Shown: piece by piece, positions 40,001-53,570 of the stretch
How positions within the stretch are numbered: position 1 is the first letter of the stretch
Layout: each line of letters opens with the position of its first letter
Origin: Parus major
Lineage: Eukaryota; Chordata; Aves; Passeriformes; Paridae
Direction of reading: 5' to 3'
DNA: 64,000 bases
Assembly (NCBI RefSeq): GCF_001522545.3
Contig: NC_031770.1
Location: forward strand, 19,335,920 to 19,399,919
Position numbers and translations under genes: made by a program
The notes under the pieces: model-generated
Databases searched by the model: none
The model's input: only the letters and a program-made list of their open reading frames with translations
What the model was told of the DNA's origin: nothing

Positions 40001-42399
40001 GCTGTGTACCACAAAGGAAAGGGGATGTCTTTCCTTATAAATTTCCTTAACCATTATTTTTCATATATTTTTCCTCAGAAACAAACGTGCCTTGCTTATT
40101 TCAGTGTGATATTATGAAATCATCATGCATCTGTTCTGTGGTTATATTGATACACATGCCAGAGGAAAAGATTAAGTATTCGTTATACCTAGATAATACA
40201 GAATAGTCTTCCCAAATTTACAGCCCCAGTTGCTTAGTACGTGTATTTGGAGTGATACATTTTAATTTAATCCTTACTTCTGGAGATTCAATCAAATGGA
40301 ATTGTCGAATTTTATGTTTGTCTTAATTTAATTAGCTATTAGTGTTATGAGGTGTTTAGAAAGACATTTATAATAGGGTTTTAATGGTGTTTACCTCTAA
40401 ACATAGCCTAAGCTGTTCCATTGACTCGGATGCTCTTGAAGCCATTGTCTTCCACTTGTGGTAATTTAGGAATGATCAGTAAGAGTTAAAGTTCCTCCAG
40501 ACTCCCTTAATTTAAGCAGCACTAATGGATGTGTTCCACTGGCCACCAGATACAGCAGTGTCTGCATTTTAGCCACATAAAAACAAGAGGCTGTACTACA
40601 GGTCCATTCTGTGTAAGGAGTATCATTTAAGTGATATTTTTGTGTAAAAGGTACTTAAATAATGGGAGGTTTGCTCAGAGTATTCTTTGATTTTTATAAA
40701 GTTGAGCTGTTTCACACATTCCTTTTTTTAATAATTTTTTAATTTATTATTATTTATTAATATTATTGTTTCCCTCAGCACCACAATTGGGTTGTTTTCC
40801 CCATCCTTAACTGCTTCTGTGAACATTGCTTCACAGCTCTTCTCCCTGCTCCATTTCAGTTTGTAAGAAATTGTCCAGTAATTTCAAGCTTAAAGTAAGT
40901 CATCCCTACTGCATTCTCTCTATAATCATATCCATATGAATATCTATTTTTTACCCATGTTTTAAGAGTGAAAACTGACAGTTTCAGTTAGATTTCCCTT
41001 TCAAAAAAAACTCTCTTGTAAAATACAAACTAGTTAACTTTTTCCTTTTTGTGATGTCTTGTGAAAGAAGTTTATTTAAAAACTTTCATCAAGCCTCTCC
41101 ATTAGCTGAGGCATTCAGTGGTGATAAACTTGCAGAGTTCTACAGCCATCTGCAGGAATGCACTGATACTGTGGCAGAACAGGGTGTCACTGTTTACTGT
41201 GTGTTTCTTCCTCAGGTGAGAGACGTTAATAGCATTATAATGGATAGGCATGTATTGATCATTACCAATTCATATAATTATGGAATAGAAATCAGTCTTC
41301 TTGAAAACATAATTACATCATAATAATATGCTGTATCAGAGTTTTCAAGTTAGTATACACAAATTTGATAAATACTGTTAAACAAAATATGTTCCTCCAT
41401 ACCTGCCTTCATTAATAAATTTTTTTTTGTTTTTTTACACCTGGGATGATAGTGAGTACAGAAGCAGGTAATAAACCAGAGAACTAGAACACATGTTCAG
41501 GAGTATCTGCTGTCCTACAGGCATTTTATTGTGTTTTTCTTCTCGGTGACTGGTGAACTTTTAACTCTGATAGGGGCAAGGGTGAAAACTACCAGTGAAA
41601 GAGTGAAGAACCCGTTGGGTCCTCAGTTGCTCAGTAGGTTTATTGCATTTAAAGCAGTTTAGCTGTAGGTTCCCATGCAGAACAAGATGTTTATTTGGAG
41701 AATGTAACCACATGACCCATGGACTGCAGAGGTCAGGGTAGATAAAAATCTGACATGGCCTGTTACAAAAGTCTTGGAGAGGTGAATATGTGTAACTGCT
41801 GAAAAGGCATTTGTCAAAAATATTTGCCTGTGGAGCTATGAAAATGATGGAAAAACATTGTGTTGTATAGGCAGGTATATAAATGTTTGGGGAGCTTAAA
41901 GAGACAATTCTAGACATGTTACCATGGTAAGGGCAATTACCTTAATTACCTTGAGAAAAAGAAATTATAAAGAGACTGCCACTATTTAAGGAGGAAATAG
42001 CAAAATTTCCATCAGAGGGAATGTTTCACAAAAATGCATAGATGCTTGTGAATTGCTTAATCGTTTGCATGTCATTGCTTCTATAAAAGTGTTTGTTGTA
42101 TCAAATCTGTGGGGTTTATTTATGGGATTTAATAACTAAACTTTGTGGGGTTTATTTATTATTTCAATAGCTTTTTTCTGTTATTCTTATCACTGCCCTC
42201 CCAGTCTGTCTTCATTTTTGAGACTCTTATTTACCATGTAGAAAGGAGAATCTAAACACTGTGTGCAAGATGAAGAATGAATAAAAATTGACAGCAGCTT
42301 TTCCAGCGTTTTGTCTAATACATTGAGGCATGACACAACAACAACAACAAAAATTCTTGGCGTGCTAGTGGAAGTTCACACCAGCCTGGCTTTTGCAGC

Positions 42400-43480
42400 C
42401 CTCTTATTTCCCTCTGCCACAACTTTGCCGCTGCTATGACACTTGCAGGCCTGCTCGGCCGTGGTGCAGCTGATGCCCTGTCCATGCTCATATTTTTCTT
42501 ATTGACAGTGAGTGTTCTTGCCAAACGCCAGGGACCATAGTCACATCTGTTTGTCTCCTAAGCTTGTCTGAGGCTGCTTGGGAACACTTTTTATCCAGAG
42601 GGCAGCTTTAACTAGGCCTAATACTCTGAAAAGCCTCTATTTGTAAATGCATACAATGAGGCGACAAGTTCCTGTTGTCTTTCCTTAAAAATTATTCCAT
42701 TTGACACTGCTTGCTCTAGTCCCTGTCACCAGCACGTCAAAAGCCAGGTTTTCAGGCAAGGTGGTCTTAACAAGTTTTATTTTTTCCCTAATAAAATGCC
42801 TAGCTTCCCTCCAGAGCACTATTTATAAATGATAGCTAGAAGCAAGCTAGGGGTAAGTAGAGAGAAGGCAGGCAAATAGCTTGCTTTCTTTCTGTAATCC
42901 ACGCTCTTCTGATTTAATGCTAAGAAACATAATGCTGAACCTAGCCTGATTGAGGGTCAGAGTTCTCCCTACTTTATAATACCCCCATTAGAGACATTTC
43001 AAAATGTACTCTGCAGCTTCACAACTCTGCTTCTTTTTGTCTAACCTGCCAGTTCCAGAGCATTAATAGTTCTTGTCTGATGCTCTCTAAATAAATAAAT
43101 AAATAAGAGCTTTTTGTTTTGCTGTGATTTGCACTGGCAGAGCATATCAAATGTTAAGCCCTGGTGAAGACAAATGCAGCTTTACAATCGCAAGTAGGCT
43201 GAACATTCGATGGCAGTGGCCATCAAACTGGGTTTGACAAAGCTTAATTGGTGCTCCAGCATATTGTTATTTATTTGCGGTGTAGGGAATTTTTGACGAC
43301 AACAAAGAAATACCCACTCTCACCTTGGCTGGTGAAGGGGTTGTTGTGATCGGCAAAGGCAAATGATTCATTTCTGCTGAAGGAACAAGGCTGCCTTTCA
43401 GACGTTCATTGATTTTAAATTAAAAAGTAACTGCTGTGTTCTACATGAAGGGTGACAACAATAACAAAGTAGTCCTTACT
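42400..43480. promoter_or_regulatory. Candidate conserved non-coding region (intronic)
   Basis: This kilobase differs in texture from the surrounding AT-rich intron. It has more balanced composition, few homopolymers, scattered CpG, and clusters of motifs such as TTAATTGG, AACAAAG, ATTTATAAAT and CAATAATAACAAAG that resemble homeodomain and SOX sites. Apart from a short AAAT run it holds no repeat, and no long open frame with splice support is present. This is how vertebrate developmental enhancers often look, and GPATCH2 neighbours ESRRG in mammals. The call is inference from composition; no alignment was made. Confidence 0.35.
43089..43106. repeat. (AAAT)n simple repeat
   Basis: Short AAAT tetranucleotide run inside the candidate conserved region of the large intron. 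Confidence 0.85.
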
Positions 43481-44573
43481 TAGTGTTATTTGTTGCAACT
43501 CCATTCCCTGTGCCTGGAGGAAAAGTGGGGAGACCCCAGTACCATAATCTTGCAGATCAATAATCTAGATATCTCAATGTAGTGTAACAGATAATCAATT
43601 CTGGTAAAATAACTCAAATGCTGCTCACTGTTACTGCTGTGGCTCAGGTCTTCAAGTTCAATTGCCTGACTTTATTAATTTTTATCTTTCATCCTACTTG
43701 TATTCCTGGCGACTTTCTCCTTTTTTCGTTCAGAAAACAAGAGTTTAACACTGTAGAACGTATAATTTATCACATGATTTATTCTGCATGTTTGATACTA
43801 ATGTTAAATACTGATCTATTGGTGATCAGACATCTCAAACATCTTTTCTCTAATTACAGTTTCCCCATATTGTATCTAAATGTTCATTTTCTTTATTGTA
43901 CAATCAGTTATGAAAGGGTTACACTTCTTTATTTCTTTCTAAATTCAGAACTGAAAATTATCATCCTGGTAGTTTACTAGTTCAACTGTGTTGAGTTTCT
44001 GGATATTAAAATAGGATAAAATTTCATGTTGGAATTGCAAGGAGAGTGTGTCTTAAAACAGAGGTAAAAAAGTGTTTAAATAAAGGTTCACTGGGTGAAG
44101 CTAGAGTGCACTTCTCAGTGAAACATAAGTTTCTTGGAATATTTTATTATTTAAACACAGCACTGTGGTACTTGTTCATTTACTGTATCTTTTTGGAAGA
44201 AAAATGAAGAGGATTTTACATTGTCATCTTACTCATCAAGGCATTGTTGTCATTCTTTTACATTATTGAACAGATCTGAGGTCTCTCAACAGTATATGAC
44301 CATTTGTTATTCATTTAGAAGCAGCCCAGCTTTAAAAAGTTTATAAATGCCGTAAAGGGTAAGTCATATATCCACACTGAAACCCGATCCCATGAGTGAC
44401 AGTGTTACTATGCTGCAGTGGATTGTCAGATGCAATTTTCAGCTTGTAACTTTATCAAAATTCACTACACTTATGTGGAAGAAACAGATTTCTCAGTAAC
44501 ATTTATAGATATATATTAAAATTGTGCAGTTCAGAATTTACTGCATTTTCCCCCACTTCTGTTCTGGCTCTTT

Positions 44574-44594
44574 AAAAAAAAAAAAAAAAAAAAA
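44574..44594. repeat. A21 homopolymer
   Basis: Twenty-one consecutive A. The preceding sequence has no AATAAA and no recognisable retrogene, so a processed pseudogene tail is not supported. Confidence 0.9.
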
Positions 44595-45382
44595 GTCAGC
44601 TACAGATATTCAATTCTGCAGGCATTATGTATTACTTTAAGAAAAAAATAATGACTATAATTGTCCTTTGAGTTACTTTTCCAAAAGTCAATAACTGAAA
44701 ATTCCAAATTTACCATTTTCTGCCATACTGACTTCTGTTAGCTGGGTTTAATGCAATAGCATTTGCTTGTTTGCCATCCTCTGCATCTCCATCAATTTTC
44801 CAGTCTCCAATTGGAACCTCAGTTGTTCAAGAAGCCTACCAGATACTGTGCTTCCGTGGTCTTCTCACGATTTGCCAGTGAATTAGAAGAGGATAAATTT
44901 TTATGCTACAAGTTTTTTTCATGCACCCTTGAAGAGTTTACTGTTTCATGTTTTCTCATTCATTCTTCATCTTACCTTAAAAAAAATTGATAATATTTTC
45001 CATGTAATAAATGCTGCTCTGACAGTCAAGCATTACCAGCCAATTGATAACCTACAAACAGCATTGTGATCTCTTTAGATAATTAATCTTAGCTATTTTC
45101 CTGTCAGGAGCAACAGTGTTTTTGTTTTATGTTGAGCTAGAAAGATTGCCAGTTTTGAAAATTAAAAAGCATTCCCTTTATATTTATATTTATTCATCCC
45201 AGTAACAATTTATGATGCTGCATTTAGATACTGAGAGCTTGTCAACAAACATGATTATGTTTCGATATAAACAAGATTGGTGGCTTGACTTTGCAGCTTC
45301 ATCTTGGTTGAGAATGTTTTGATATAGGTTCAGATTATACAAGCTGTGTATTTATGTGGCAGTTTTCTTCCTTTGTTAATAG

Positions 45383-45529
<147 letters not shown>

Positions 45530-48500
45530 TAAATCTCTAAATACAAAGCAGTAGGTCAGTGACATGGGGAAAAGCTTGATAAATTCAGTAACTTCCCATA
45601 TAACTTCAGATATATTCTAGCCGTATTTATTAATAAAGATTAAGAAATAAGTAGGCTCCCTCCATTCTCCCACAATCATTGCCAATTTCCAGTCCTTTGT
45701 AGCGCAGCACTTCTGTAAAGACATTAAATCTTTTTTCATATACTGAGACAGCAAAGATTAGTGCTTATGTCTCTTCAAACATAACAAGGAAAGAGACCTG
45801 AGGCATCTTGTTTTCTGCATATGAATGCTCTAGAAACCCTGCACAATAAAGTTAGGATGTGAATTCTTGGGTAAACAATTGAAAATGTGGTGATAAAGCT
45901 GTGAAGCACAGCTTCAAAATTAGTGCTGTAGATTAAACAGGAAGCACTTGGAAACACATTTCTGAAAGATTTTTACAGATGTGAGGTCACAACCATTGGA
46001 TGCATTTTGCTGATGTCACATCTGTGAAATGACTTTTTCAATACTTACAGGACTCTAATCAGTTTGTTGTATTAATTATATATGTGCATACTGGAAGGAT
46101 TAGGTTGTATGTGTACCCATGTGAGCCTTTATATATATTACTAATATAGAAATCTGGATTTCATGTCCTAGTCATACATAAATTACTGCAGCAACATTTG
46201 CAGCACGTAGAATTTTCAAATATAATTCAAGTAGATGTCTTTAGAGAAGCCTAACTTGTATTCTGAATTCCCCCTCCTGAAACTTCTTTGTTTCAAACCT
46301 CAGTGGCAGAAACAGACCAGGAATAATATTAAAAATGTTATAAAAGCACCTTAGTGGCAGCAGTATGAAAAGAAAGAGAATCTATGGGTCAGCTTCTAAG
46401 ACTCTGAACATATGTGAACCAAGAAAGAAAAATACTTAATGGCTGAAGAGAGAATAATGTAATTATTTCTACAAGGTGATTTTCACTTCACAACTTTCAA
46501 GTACTAGAGGATGTCATTTTGTACTGAGAGGTTATCAAGTATCATGAAATTAATTTTATTATTCACTTTACCTTGGACTTTCAGCATTCAGAATTTTATT
46601 TTACAAGCTGGCTCCTCTGCATAACTTTGCAAAGCCAATATTTTGATGCTAAGGCAAATATGTGGTCATTCAATATTATGTGTCTATGTGTGCATGAACT
46701 CACAGTTTTGGCAATTGTTTTTCCCCAAAGTTTGCCTTTATATAAAGAGCAACAGAGAATAACAGTGGATTAAGGTATCACACGAAGTACCTTTTAACTG
46801 ATGTGCCTTCTTTTCTTTTCAAGTTCAAGGTAATTTTTTCAATTTTGTTGTGATCAGGAGGATTGAGAATTTTTTTTATAGTCTTAGGAAAGTTTTTCTA
46901 CACTTCATCCCTGTGAGTTTTTGAGCTAATAGAACCTTTGGTAAACATTGAATAAGCTTGTATCTATGTATAGGTAATGTATATAATTCTAGAGATTATT
47001 GCCATTTTCTCAGAGGCTAGCCTTCCTACAGCTGAATTATTGTTTATCCATCACAGGCCTTGTTTTTTGTCAGTGTTCCATAGGATTTTATGAAAGAAGT
47101 GGGGTTTTCTTTTAGAATTAATATACATCTGGAAATTTGGATTAAAATAAGAGATTGCTTATTTGATTATTCCTTTTTGGTAGTTTTAGTTAGCTAAGAT
47201 ATGGGAATAGAAGGGTTTGATTTTATGTAGAAGAATTTGTGAACTTCTTTCTTGAAAGAATAAAAGGACAGAAGTTGTTAACATTAACAGAAGCTGGAAA
47301 CGAAAAAAACATTCTCCTAACAATTATTCATATTTAATATCATTGCAAAACCTGAAAGGCTGTCTGTAAATGGCTCATGTACTGCAAATGTTTTCTTTAC
47401 ATGGACTGCAAAGTTTGATCTGAATCAATGTGTTGGTAAGTATTTTCTAAATTCTCATCTGCATTTGGAAAAAAATACGCTGGTAAATTAACTCTTGTAA
47501 AAATCTGCACAGTGCTGAAAATGGTCATTTATGCCTTTAGGTTCAGTAGTACTGATGAGAACGAGTGGTGATCCTAACGAGGTATCAAAACGCGTTCCCT
47601 GGGTTTGAATCTCACAAGGGTAGCACCTGCTACTTTCAGACACCTTACAAAGCCACAGACTTCTGTAGCAAACAGTGTGATTGGTCAAACATTTATTAAT
47701 TGTGACAAGAACACCCAATTTATTTCAGTACTCCAGCTTATTTACTGCTCTTTCACCTTTGTATTTCGTATTGAAAAAGTAAAATGAATATTGATAGAGT
47801 TAGATATTGATTTCTAAATTTATAGCCTGTTCTCAGCCTGCAGTCAAAGTCACATACCAAAAGGTTTGTTTATATTAGTAACAAAGGATGTAGCTTTACT
47901 TGTACAGCATTGAGAAACTATTGAAGCACGAAAGTTTGAGCAGCACAGAGCATTTTATAGTTTCAAAAATGTCATTTGTAAAGGTGAAGAAAAGATGTGT
48001 TGAATAGCAGTGAAGAAAATGGGAGATAATATAAGCATGGATGGTTAGGAACTGACAATACTGATACAGAAGTGTTATATTCCATCTTTTTTTCTTGGAT
48101 AAATTTTCTATTTTGTGGATGTTTCGTATATCCCGTATGTGTATTGTGGAACCAAAATAGTTAATTAATCAACTAAAAACTGGTACTAGTAAAAATTGAT
48201 TACTTCCCACAATTGAAGTATGAGGTGTTGTAGATTTTAAATGCTCTTTTTGCATGACTTCTTCCATGAAACCAATATTATTCCAGTGATTCTGTTCACA
48301 TGTGAGAGCAGGTCATTCTCAATGACCTTCTGCCCCCTGTGACTACCTGAGTGGTAGAGCTGTTTCATGTGACACCCTGACATATTTCACTGCAGCAATA
48401 CAGTGCTCTCAAATTTGTATAAGGACCTTTTAGACAAACTAATCCATTGTCATGGAAATAGCCCTACCAATACTGGGTCCAGTTTAATGAAAATAATAAC

Positions 48501-50283
48501 AAAAATAGCAACCACAACAACAGCAACTAAAATTTGCTAGAGAAAGAACATTCTTTGCAAGGTAGTGTTATTCTTGAAACACATGTAATGGGAATATTTG
48601 CAGTAATTTCTATCTTAGATTATCTAGTTTAAGTCTCATATCAAACCAATAGGTGCTATGAAATTTTAGATAGCATACACTGAATATGCATTTATCACAG
48701 TTCCTTTCTAATTGACTTTTCTGTACAGGATTTTTTGATTTTTACCATTTCCTGTTAAATCCCTGAGATATTTTAGATTTTTTTTTTTTTTAATAACAAA
48801 CCTCTAAGTCTTTAATGTTGTGGAAAAGATCAAATTCTGTTTCACGTCTTGTATGTGTATGCCTTGTGAAAATTAATCTATTTCTATTTCTAAACAATCT
48901 TTTTACTTTGGTGTTGCATGGTGTGGTGTACAGTTTGGAGCAGTGTTAAAAACCTTAAAAAGTCAATTATATGAAGAGAAAGCTGTTTTGTATTTAACAT
49001 GTAGAAAATGTTTATATAAAATAGATAAATTACTATGTGTGTAATGGGCACTTTAATACTTACCTTTTACAAAAACAAATTTCAGATGTCATATTCTTTA
49101 TCTAGTTGGCATGTTGCATGCACATGCTACACTTCAGTCTGGTCCTGATTGAAATGACCAAGTTAAAAGTCTCATTTTAAAGAATGTGTTTTAATGAAAA
49201 ATATGACAGTTTCTTAATTACAGCAGAAATACTGAGCACTGCTATAATGCCATCATGACTCACTTTAACAAGGTAATCAAAAGGGTACATGTTTTCATTC
49301 CTTTTTAAAAATTGCCAGTGGAACAGCTAAGCAAACTATTTTGCTGATGCTTAATATGTCAGTGATTAAAAATCAGACCTGAATATCTGCAGAACCAAAA
49401 TGATGATTTGAAAAAGATTGTGATTACAGTGTGATAACAGAGGTGGCTGAGGCTAAGTTTGTGGTGAAGGTCAACTTAGTGCAATAGTTTCAGAGGAAAA
49501 GTAAACTTTTGGGTGCTTGGATCAATGGGCCGTAAATTTCCAAAACTTTGGACAAACTACTATAAACCTATTTTTTTTTAACTTGATTCACTGCTTTTCT
49601 GTCTACCAACTGTACAGCTCTGTAGGGAGAAATCCCTTGTCACGGGGCAATACAAAATTGGCATGTTGTGAATTCTTTCATTGCACCATTTCTTACCCTT
49701 TGTCTGCCAAAGTCCTTCCTGGCATACACTTCATGCCTGCTTGCGTGTCCAGCCCACAGACACTCATTTTTCTTTGGTTGGTATCTGCAGCAAGTTAAAT
49801 TTTAGAGACTTCCTTCATGTTTCTTTTGTTTCTTCTACCAAATTGTCTTACTAAACTAGAAGTTAAAAGATTGCAGTGCCATCCAATATTGAAAGCTTCT
49901 GTCCCTTCACAGCAAAAGGCTTTCTGTGTTGAGCTGGAGATGGCTAATTCAGGCAAAGCATCTTACATATAAGCACCAGAGTTCAGAAAGTTCACTAACA
50001 AACTTCAGAAGACCTACAATTCAACCAGAACAAGCTTATCTTGGAAAGTTGCTGATGGGTTTCTTGTGATCTAGAGAGAAGACAATATTCTACAGGCTGT
50101 ACACACAGCCACTATAAAGTCAAGAAGAAACATTCAGATTGATAAGGATGACAGTACCTGTCTTTTCTAAGTGCTGTTGTCTTCTGAAATGTGGAAGCTT
50201 CAAAAATAATTCCCTGAATTACTCTGGGAGTCTTTCCTAAGATAGCTGTTTCTGGTTATGGAAACCATTCAAATTGCTTCTCC

Positions 50284-50345
50284 TGGGAGCTGAACTGCAT
50301 GATCCTTAGGGGTCACTTCCAACTTGAGATGTTCTGTGATTCTGT
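50284..50345 (+). mobile_element. CR1 LINE 3' terminus
   Basis: The segment GAGCTGAACTGCATGATCCT, then TAGGGGTCACTTCCAACTTG and AGATGTTCTGTGATTCTGTGG is the extreme 3' end of CR1, including the terminal ATTCTGTG-type octamer repeats. It is a short, 5'-truncated copy inside the last GPATCH2 intron. Confidence 0.85.
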
Positions 50346-52479
50346 GGATTTTTTTGTTTCTTTTTCAAGAACCGTAAACCAGCTGACCAGAGAATATAAC
50401 TAATGAGAGCACCCTTAGTATAGTGGAAATTTGGGGGGGGGAAAAAAGGCTAAACCAGGCATTATTTTCAAGTTTCAAAGGTATGTTTCATTAAACAGTT
50501 ATACACTTGAGGACTATCTTTGAGTGAAACAAAGATGTCAGTAGGGAGGTTTATCCTCAAGGGCAGTTATATGCTCTGCAAGTTCTTCACATTCTCTGCC
50601 AGATATCATAATAAAACAGAGCCACCTCCTTTTTATGTGCAGTTTGTTAGAGCATCTCCTTCCTCAGGTGGGCAAATGTGGCTTTCCTAGAACTCAACCA
50701 ATAAAAAAAGTACCTGATATTTTTGTCTGTCAGTTTTAGGTTGGTAATTACAAAGGAGTTTTGTTAAAATACCAATGGTTTGGCAGTTAAAATGTGTATT
50801 TTTTCCTCAGTCAAGATAACTTCTTATCCCAGCTCTCCACAACAACCTCTCAGTTGCTGGTGACTAGGTTTTCTTTCTTCTGAGAGAATAGGGAGCACCT
50901 CTGCAAACAGTCCCTGGTAGAGACTGTGAAGAAAAACACTTTTCTTAAAGGTTTTTTCAGCATATGATTCATTTTTTGAATAAAGAAGGAGGTCTGTGCC
51001 TAAACCTGATTGCTTTATGCAGAAGGTTTTGGTACTTCGGAGGAATAAAAATATCCGTTTACCATGTGAGAAAATAAAATTAATTGATCAGGTTTCTAGT
51101 GCAGGCAAGATTTCTCTCTTTCTGTAAAAACCTTGCAATTGGTGCAAAAGATAAGAGAAATAAAACCTATTGTACATATTCTGGATTTCACAAAGAAAAA
51201 TTTTGCTCTGGATTTCCACTGGGTTTCATTGTAAGGCTGCAAGTTTTTCTGTGAAAACAAGGAAATGCTTACCAGATGGGATTCATTTTGATGAATTTTG
51301 TGAGGTTTAAACAGAACTTTGGAATGTCCCCCAGTGAGAATGCTTCTTCCAAAGTGCCATCCAGTGACAGTGTTTCTGTCATCAAAGACAAGGCATAAAA
51401 CAAAGACCTTCTTTGGGCTGAAGTGAAAAGGCAGTTCTGGGTATTCAAGAGATTCCCCTTGCAGAGGAATAAATGGCAGTCTAAAAGTACCAACTCTTCC
51501 AACCAATTTTATAGCAGCAAAAACTGAATGGGGAAGAAGTTTCACTCCACACACAGTGCAATCCAATAAGGAATGAAAGGAGAAGAGCACCTGCAAATCC
51601 AATTCCAAGTGATCTGTGTTTCTGGATAACCAGTTGTACCTAAAATTCAGTGTCACAATCTTCATTGGTGTGTGAATTTATGTTTATATGTTCAGGAGAG
51701 CTGAAAAGAGATTTAAATCTAGAGTCTGTGCTTCCATAGAAGGTGTGTTTACCCAGGCAATATTTAATACCCCTTGAGATGGGGTAGTAGGAATGAAACT
51801 ATGGCAGGGCAGACATCAACAAAACTCTGCTGTGTTTATATGGGATAAACAGGGGCTTCCAGCACCTGCTGAAGTCATAGCTATGTCCTCTCTGCTATTC
51901 TTAGCTCTCTGTTAGCTAGAATAAAATTCAATGTAAGCAGACTCACCTGAATATAATAATTCTAAGATTATTCTTTAGACAGTCTTAGATAGCTCAGTGA
52001 GAGGGATGTGTAAAAGTCTGGTGAAATAATGCAGTCTCTAATATTAGCTAAATAATTTTCATACCATTCTCAAAGCTGAGTTGTTTTAGTTTTGGTTTGG
52101 TGTTCTGTGTTTTTTTAGTAGGTACTCAGCCATATGTACTGAATTTTGAAAACCACTGTGGGTAGTGAGTTTTAAAATCACCATACAGCTGTTGGCTGTG
52201 CTTCTGAAGCTGTGTCTGTGCAATTACCCAAAACAATTTTAAGAACATAAACATCTAGGCACTCTGATTCCCATTTTGCTAGTTAGAGAAAGCTGGCATA
52301 AAAAGATAGACTACAGCAATGTATTATTCTGATTACTTTCCTTATGTATCAGGATCAGTCCCTACTGGTCTGAGCTCATTTGTCTGGTGAGGAGTCAGAA
52401 AAGAAAAAGAATAGATGAAATATTAAATGCTTTCAGAAAATGAGGGGGGAAGTACACCAGCTTTTAAAGAGAATCAGCA

Positions 52480-52612
52480 TGTATCATTTCTGCTTCCATT
52501 GGCTGTTTATCCAACATCAATACAACACTTTAGGAGCCAAATTACTAAACAAGCTGCCAATTAGGCTTGCAGTCAGCTGGATAGATTAGTGGCTAAGAGA
52601 GGCAGATACAAG
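52480..52612. promoter_or_regulatory. Candidate conserved non-coding element
   Basis: A compact non-repetitive block with CCATTGGCTG (CCAAT box in inverted sense), AGCCAAATTACTAAACAAGC and GCCAATTAGGC motifs in the last GPATCH2 intron. No coding potential was recognised on the same strand. Confidence 0.3.
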
Positions 52613-53289
52613 ATTTTCATCTCTTGAGCCAATTACGCAAGTGAATTACCATCCACAATGCTCCTTGGAAGATTTGAGGTAGAAAGACTGACTCTGCTGT
52701 GATAGACATAAGTGGGATCCAGGGTAGGGGGTAAGGGTTAGCAGGCCATGTATTGCAAAAATTACCCAAGCAAAAAGAGATCCTTCCAGGAAAGGATTTA
52801 AAGGATTTAAGGCTGCTGGGAGCGATAGAAGAGGAAATAATAGTTGTGGTATGCTCTGTGAAGGCATTGCTGCTGTTCTGCTCACAAGTCTTAATCATAC
52901 CAAAGCAAGATGAAAGGGCAAGACTGTATTTATGTACAGTGTCATTTTCTCAGAACTGTTTAAAACCCCGTTTTCTTAACATCAAGAAATAGTTTGGTGG
53001 CCAGAGATGAAATTACTTCACTATGCCTTCATTTGTTTCTTACAGCTTTGGGGGAGGTTGAGAGGGAAAAAAAGAAGCACAAGAAAAAACCCACACATTT
53101 TCTTAAATAAGGGTTATCTGAGAGCTTGATCCTAGCTGTATTCTGGTTTTATTCAGCCCAATATAAGCCAAACATGCTTGATGTTAGTCTTATCCAGAAA
53201 CTGGACATACAAATAAATACTGTAACAATAGTGGTTTATGAGGTCACAGCTCCTTTATTATTCTATAATAAATTATAACTTCAGTGATG

Positions 53290-53570
53290 AGCTTTGAATT
53301 TGTAGAAGCATTTTGCAAATAAAATGGGTCTGTCGAATCAAAACTGTTCATAGGCTCATTTGTTTCCTGCTGACAATGTTGTACACTGGTGTAACATTGT
53401 TTCTTAAATATGAAACAAATTTAAAAGCTGAACTTTTGCAAGCTGCTGTATCCAAAAATGATTAAACAGATGTGGAGCCTGCAGCAGCATTAGACCTCTG
53501 ATCTGATTTTAGCTTACAGATGGAATTAAATTAATTCATGGCAATCACTGTAAAATCAAGGGTATGGCAC
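53290..53570. promoter_or_regulatory. Candidate conserved non-coding element
   Basis: A non-repetitive stretch including TTTGCAAATAAAATGGGTC (octamer-like ATTTGCAT relative), CTGACAATGTTGTACA and AAATTAATTCATGG. It has a balanced look against AT-rich flanks. Regulatory function is inferred only. Confidence 0.28.

Noticed and set aside
44160..44594. Processed pseudogene ending in the A21 tract.
   Set aside because: No AATAAA before the tract, no coding similarity and no target-site duplication seen.
47540..47625. Possible tRNA gene or tRNA-derived SINE: A-box-like GAACGAGTGG followed by B-box-like GGTTTGAATCT.
   Set aside because: The T-arm pairs only partly, no acceptor or anticodon stem could be drawn, and no known SINE body follows. 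At best it is a decayed remnant.
52617..52898. Two overlapping minus-strand frames (79 and 93 codons) with a faint retroviral-pol look.
   Set aside because: No catalytic motif, no LTR or flanking retroviral segment; similarity was only an impression.
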